Part shown: in pieces, positions 6,329 to 9,882 of the stretch
Layout: every line of letters starts with the position of its first letter
Position numbering within the stretch: the stretch's first letter is position 1
Origin: Acidobacteriota bacterium
Lineage (GTDB): Bacteria > Acidobacteriota > Thermoanaerobaculia > Multivoradales > SZUA-115
Assembly: GCA_003231035.1 (NCBI GenBank)
Contig: QIHU01000839.1
Location: 1-9,882, forward strand
Reading direction: 5' to 3'
Length of the DNA stretch: 9,882 bases
Made by a program: the position numbers and the translations under genes
Notes under the pieces: model-generated
What the model was told of the DNA's origin: nothing
Databases searched by the model: none
The model's input: only the letters and a program-made list of their open reading frames with translations

Positions 6329-8293
6329 CTAGGAAGTCGCTTCCACCGTGCCGCGCGCGGCGACGCCGACGGGACCCTTCTTTTCCTTCGCCTTTTCCTT
6401 CGCCGGAGCATCCGGTACCGCTTGCGGCCCCGGCTGGGTGGCCGGCTGGGCGTCGCCGATGGCATCGAGCGTGCCTTCTTCAAGAAAGCGGTAGCGGCCA
6501 TCGAGGACGGCCAGAGCTCGGCGATACTTGAGGAAGTCGTCGTTGAACCACAGGTCGCGGAAGAGCTGCTTGATCTTGCGCCGGGCCATCCGGCAGAAAA
6601 GGTCGGCCAGCTCCATCGCCTCGGCGGCGTTAGCGTCACCGGCCTGGCGCATGGCGTGCGCCCGCGAAATCGAAGAGGCCATGGCGAAGAGCTCGTTGCC
6701 CACGTCGACCAACCGGAACAAGAAACCCTGCTTGTGCTGGAGCTTGGCCTGGTGAACCATCATGCCGTGGAACACCTGGCGCGAGAGTCGGCGGCAGTTG
6801 CGTTCCACGAAGCCGAGATGACCGGCCAGTGAGCCGTACTCCTGGTAGCGCGGCCACCGTCCCCAGCCCAACCAACGGGTCGGGTACCAGCTGGCGTAGA
6901 AAGCGGAAATGGCCGGAAGCGCCGCCACTTTTTCGTTGATATTCTTCTTCGGATCGATGATCGAGCCCGCCACTTCAAGGTGCTTGTCGACCGCTTCGCG
7001 GGCCATGATCAAGTGCATGATCTCGCTCGAACCCTCGAAGATCTTGTTGATCCGGTAGTCGCGCATCATCCGCTCCACCCCGATAGGCTCCTCTCCGCGC
7101 GCCACCAAGGAGGCCTCGGTTTCATAGCCGCGCCCGCCGCGAATCTGCATCGTCTCGTCGACAATCTCCCAGGTGCGGCAGCTGATCCATTCCTTCGCCG
7201 CTGCCGCTTCCAGACGAATGTCCGTGTCGCCGCGATCGGCCATCGCCGTCGCCAGCTTGGCCATCGATTCCATGGCGAAGGTGACCGCCGCCATGTCCGA
7301 AATCTTGTGGGCGATCGCTTCGTGCTTACCCACCGGCTTGCCCCACTGCTCACGAGTGCTCGCCCATTCACGGCAGATGCGCAGACAGGCTTTGGCAGTT
7401 CCCACCGAGCCGTTGGGGATCGACAGTCTGCCGTCATTCAAGGTGGTCAAGGCGATCTTGAGCCCGCGCCCTTCCCTACCGATCAGGTTCTCGACCGGAA
7501 TCTTGACCTCTTTGAAACTGATCACCGCATTGGCCAGCGCGCGCAGCCCCATGAAATGGCAGCGGTGCTCCACCTTGACACCCTTCCAGCCCATCTCGAC
7601 CACGAAGGCGCTGATCTTCTTGCCGCTGGTATCGATCGCCATCACCACCAACAACTTGGCGATCGTTCCGTTGGTGCACCACAGCTTCTCGCCGTTGAGC
7701 ACGTAGTGCTTGCCGTCGTCAGACAAGGCGTAGGTGGTGGTCAACCGCGCCGGATCAGAGCCGACATTGTCCTCGGTCAGCGCGAAGGCGGAGATCTCGC
7801 CCTTGGCGCAGCGCGGCAAGTACTTCTCCTTCAGCTCGTCTGAACCGAAAAGCTTGAGCGGCTGCGGCACGCCGATCGACTGGTGGGCGGAAAGGAGCGC
7901 TGAGAGGTTGCCGTCCACACTCCCCATCAACTCCATCACCTTCTGGTACTCCAGATTGGTGAAACCGAGACCACCGTACTTCTTGGGAATCTTCATCCCA
8001 AAGGCGCCCATCTTGCGCAGTCCGTTGATCACCTCGTCGGGATATTCGCCGGTGGCATCGATCTCTATCGGGTCGACTTTGGTCTGAATGAAGGCGACCA
8101 AGCCGTCATAGAACTCTTGGAACTCGGCGCGCTGCTGGCGCACTAGCGGGTACTGATCGATCAAGTCAAAACGGAAGTTGCCCAGGAACAGCTCGCGCAT
8201 GAAACTGGGCTTCTCCCAGGTGGCTTGCCGCGAATCTTCCGCGACCTTTCTCGACTCTTCTTCGCTTGGATTGACAGCTTTCTTATCGGTCAT
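6329..8293 (-). CDS. Acyl-CoA dehydrogenase family protein with C-terminal extension (VLCAD/ACAD9-like)
   Basis: This FAD enzyme is predicted to oxidise acyl-CoA to trans-2-enoyl-CoA in fatty-acid beta-oxidation, passing electrons to electron-transfer flavoprotein. It has 654 residues, whereas the simple family is about 380-400. The core includes FALTEDNVGSDPA (flavin-contact signature), LNGEKLWCTNG, REQWGKPVGKHEAI, and QIRGGRGYETEAS followed by NKIFEGSSEI. Glu420 in that last motif matches the catalytic base of VLCAD-type enzymes. About 210 residues follow the core, a helical extension like that of VLCAD/ACAD9, ending in a Pro/Ala/Lys/Glu-rich, probably disordered tail. ATG 8293 is preceded by GGGAGG at 6 nt. 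asnS lies 189 bp upstream on the same strand and is probably a separate unit. Long-chain substrate preference is inferred from architecture only; no membrane segment is obvious. Confidence 0.93.
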   Translation of the reverse strand: MTDKKAVNPSEEESRKVAEDSRQATWEKPSFMRELFLGNFRFDLIDQYPLVRQQRAEFQEFYDGLVAFIQTKVDPIEIDATGEYPDEVINGLRKMGAFGMKIPKKYGGLGFTNLEYQKVMELMGSVDGNLSALLSAHQSIGVPQPLKLFGSDELKEKYLPRCAKGEISAFALTEDNVGSDPARLTTTYALSDDGKHYVLNGEKLWCTNGTIAKLLVVMAIDTSGKKISAFVVEMGWKGVKVEHRCHFMGLRALANAVISFKEVKIPVENLIGREGRGLKIALTTLNDGRLSIPNGSVGTAKACLRICREWASTREQWGKPVGKHEAIAHKISDMAAVTFAMESMAKLATAMADRGDTDIRLEAAAAKEWISCRTWEIVDETMQIRGGRGYETEASLVARGEEPIGVERMMRDYRINKIFEGSSEIMHLIMAREAVDKHLEVAGSIIDPKKNINEKVAALPAISAFYASWYPTRWLGWGRWPRYQEYGSLAGHLGFVERNCRRLSRQVFHGMMVHQAKLQHKQGFLFRLVDVGNELFAMASSISRAHAMRQAGDANAAEAMELADLFCRMARRKIKQLFRDLWFNDDFLKYRRALAVLDGRYRFLEEGTLDAIGDAQPATQPGPQAVPDAPAKEKAKEKKGPVGVAARGTVEATS

Positions 8294-8377
8294 GGAGGGC
8301 CTCCCTAGTGAATCTTACTTCGCGGCGATGGCAACCCGAGCAGGGCTCGGCGGGTGGTATCTTCGACTATCCGCGGC

Positions 8378-8410
8378 ATAATAGCACAACCGGACTGCCG
8401 CAACGCGGCA
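8378..8410 (-). promoter_or_regulatory. Possible extended -10 promoter with overlapping inverted repeat, upstream of the acyl-CoA dehydrogenase gene
   Basis: On the minus strand TGCTATTAT (8378-8386) matches an extended -10 element. The expected -35 position has no strong match. A perfect inverted repeat, TGCCGC-3-GCGGCA (8396-8410), lies over it and could be an operator for a repressor of fatty-acid degradation, or the foot of an asnS terminator hairpin without a T-run. The predicted leader is roughly 75-80 nt. This rests on consensus matching by eye. Confidence 0.3.
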
Positions 8411-8482
8411 TCAGACGCGACCAGCGCATCGCACTTCCCCTCTTGCCACCACCGCCGCAAGCAGGCCGCCCGTACCGGTCAC

Positions 8483-9787
8483 CTACGGATAGATCTTGTT
8501 GAGCAACCGCGGGTATGGAATCGCCTCGCGCAGGTGGCTCAAGCCGCACATCCAGGAGACGAAGCGTTCTAGCCCCATGCCGAAGCCGCTGTGCGGGAAG
8601 GTGCCGTATTTGCGGATGTCGAGGTACCACTGGAAGGCTTCGACCGGTAGGTCGTGCTGGTGGATCCGTTCTAGGAGCAGGTCGTGGTCGTGAATCCGTT
8701 GGCTGCCGCCGATGATTTCGCCGTAGCCTTCCGGGGCGAGGATGTCGAGTGCCAGGGCTAGCGAGGCATTCACTGGGTCGGGCTGCATATAGAACGCCTT
8801 GACCGCCGCCGGGTAGCGGTGCACCATCACCGGGCGGTCGTGCTCGGCCGCTAAGACGGTTTCGTGCTCGGCTCCGAAGTCGGCGCCGTGTTCGATGGCG
8901 TGGCCTTTTTCGTTGAGCAGTTTCACCGCATCGTCGTAGTGAACTCTCGGGAAGGGCGGCACCACCCGCTCTAGGGCGGAGGTGTCACGATCGAGCTCCT
9001 TGAGCTGCTCGGCGCAGCGATCGAGAACCCGCGCCACCAGCGAGCAGATGAACTCTTCCGCCAGATCGCACAGGCCGTCGAATTCCATGAAGGCGACTTC
9101 CGGCTCCACCATCCAGAACTCCGTCAGGTGGCGACGGGTCTTGGACTTCTCGGCCCGGAAGGTCGGCCCGAAACAGTAGACCTTGCCGAAGGCGGCAGCG
9201 GCCGGTTCGAGGTAGAGCTGACCCGATTGGCTCAAGTAAGCGGGCTCGCCAAAGTAGTCGGTGGCAAACAGGGTCGAAGTGCCCTCGCAGGCGGCGGGGG
9301 TCAAGATCGGTGAGTCGATGTTGACAAAGTCGCGCTGGTAGAAGAAGTCGCGAATCGCCTGTACCACCTCGGAGCGCACTCGCAGGGCCGCCCGCTGCCG
9401 CGTCGAGCGCAGCCACAGGTGGCGATGCTCCATCAAGAAGGCGGTGCCGTGCTCCTTGGGGGTGATCGGGTAGTCCTCGGTCAAATGGAGGATGCGCAAC
9501 TCGCTCAGCTGAAGCTCGACGCCGGCCGGCGCCCGCTTGTCTTCCTTGACCACGCCGGTCACTTCGAGAGTCGATTCTTGACTCACCGCCTCGACCGCCG
9601 CCCAGCCTTCTTCAGACAACTCGGCACGGCTGGCGACGGCCTGCACCACCCCGCTGCCATCGCGCAACTGCAAGAAACCGATCTTGCCGCTCGAACGTTT
9701 CTTCGCTAGCCAACCGCGCAGCACGACCGACTCACCGATGTGATCGGACAGGTGACGAACGGTAGCGGTCTGGGTATCGGGACTCAT
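8483..9787 (-). CDS. asnS: Asparaginyl-tRNA synthetase (class IIb)
   Basis: AsnS charges tRNA-Asn with asparagine in the cytosol using ATP. The 434-residue length is usual for the bacterial enzyme. An N-terminal OB-fold anticodon-binding domain spans about residues 15-105 (VVLRGWLAKKRSSGKIGFLQ, then LRDGSG). The class II catalytic domain follows. Motif 1 surrounds FFYQRDFVNIDSPILTP. Motif 2 is FRAEKSKTRRHLTEFWMVEP from Phe210, with Arg211 the ATP-binding arginine. Motif 3 is GFGMGLERF with Arg408. TEFWMVEPE is typical of AsnRS and differs from the archaeal-type AspRS motif, so aspartyl specificity is unlikely. The start is ATG at 9787 with a perfect AGGAGG (9795-9800) 7 nt upstream. It has its own promoter and is probably transcribed separately from the acyl-CoA dehydrogenase gene. 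Confidence 0.96.
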   Translation of the reverse strand: MSPDTQTATVRHLSDHIGESVVLRGWLAKKRSSGKIGFLQLRDGSGVVQAVASRAELSEEGWAAVEAVSQESTLEVTGVVKEDKRAPAGVELQLSELRILHLTEDYPITPKEHGTAFLMEHRHLWLRSTRQRAALRVRSEVVQAIRDFFYQRDFVNIDSPILTPAACEGTSTLFATDYFGEPAYLSQSGQLYLEPAAAAFGKVYCFGPTFRAEKSKTRRHLTEFWMVEPEVAFMEFDGLCDLAEEFICSLVARVLDRCAEQLKELDRDTSALERVVPPFPRVHYDDAVKLLNEKGHAIEHGADFGAEHETVLAAEHDRPVMVHRYPAAVKAFYMQPDPVNASLALALDILAPEGYGEIIGGSQRIHDHDLLLERIHQHDLPVEAFQWYLDIRKYGTFPHSGFGMGLERFVSWMCGLSHLREAIPYPRLLNKIYP

Positions 9788-9812
9788 CGGCGGACCTCCT
9801 CAAGAAGGCGGG

Positions 9813-9841
9813 ATTCTACGGCCGCCAAGTCCACCGGTCAA
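9813..9841 (-). promoter_or_regulatory. Sigma-70-type promoter of asnS
   Basis: On the minus strand TTGACC (9836-9841) and TAGAAT (9813-9818) are separated by exactly 17 nt, each one mismatch from consensus. Transcription would start near 9806, giving a leader of about 20 nt that contains the AGGAGG ribosome site. No room remains for a T-box or attenuator in that leader. Confidence 0.7.
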
Positions 9842-9854
9842 CCAGTCTACTGGT
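9841..9854. repeat. Short inverted repeat touching the asnS -35 box
   Basis: ACCAGT and ACTGGT flank a 2-nt centre (CT), forming a near-perfect dyad that abuts the -35 hexamer. Flanking GGTCA copies (9836-9840 and 9852-9856) extend the symmetry imperfectly as a direct repeat. It could be an operator for a dimeric regulator; nothing in the window identifies one. The remaining bases to the window end show no feature. Confidence 0.4.
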
Positions 9855-9882
9855 CAGCGCCACCTTTACCCTCGCCAACCAC

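Noticed and set aside
6980..7843. 287-codon plus-strand frame opposite the acyl-CoA dehydrogenase gene
   Set aside because: It is His/Arg/Asp-rich with no domain signature; the minus strand carries the flavin and catalytic motifs.
8294..8482. Possible small gene or RNA in the acyl-CoA dehydrogenase - asnS gap
   Set aside because: Short open frames here run into the flanking genes, and I saw no tRNA cloverleaf or riboswitch-like structure.

Overview
The window is a G+C-rich piece of what looks like a bacterial chromosome. It holds seven protein-coding genes in two convergent groups, with almost no non-coding DNA. Bacterial features are Shine-Dalgarno-preceded starts including TTG and GTG, a lipoprotein signal peptide, a sigma-70-type promoter in front of asnS, and a FadE-type acyl-CoA dehydrogenase. 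I cannot fix the phylum. A class I HMG-CoA reductase with mevalonate-pathway genes, a leukotriene-A4-hydrolase-like aminopeptidase and a long acyl-CoA dehydrogenase would fit an Acidobacteriota- or Myxococcota-like genome, but that is inference. No RNA genes, insertion sequences, CRISPR arrays or attachment sites were seen.

Plus strand, 1-6029. A gene truncated by the left edge encodes class I HMG-CoA reductase fused in frame to mevalonate kinase. A GHMP-family decarboxylase overlaps it by 4 bp (TTGA). After 44 bp comes isopentenyl phosphate kinase (IPK). Together they give HMG-CoA -> mevalonate -> mevalonate 5-phosphate -> isopentenyl phosphate -> IPP. This is the alternative mevalonate route known from haloarchaea and Roseiflexus (Chloroflexota), not the classical one. 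The decarboxylase has lost the lysine that contacts the diphosphate group in classical mevalonate diphosphate decarboxylase, which fits a monophosphate substrate. HMG-CoA synthase, thiolase and IPP isomerase are not in the window and may lie upstream. An 88-bp gap with a hairpin separates IPK from a secreted or lipid-anchored M1 metallopeptidase of the leukotriene A4 hydrolase family.

Minus strand, 6040-9787. In transcription order these are asnS (asparaginyl-tRNA synthetase, with a good promoter and an adjacent inverted repeat), a 654-residue acyl-CoA dehydrogenase with a long C-terminal extension, and a 72-residue ribbon-helix-helix antitoxin-like protein without a toxin partner. A strong GC hairpin lies between the last two. 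The M1 peptidase and antitoxin genes converge with only 10 bp between their stop codons.

The most notable content is the compact isoprenoid cassette: a reductase-kinase fusion, a predicted phosphomevalonate decarboxylase and IPK, in a bacterium.
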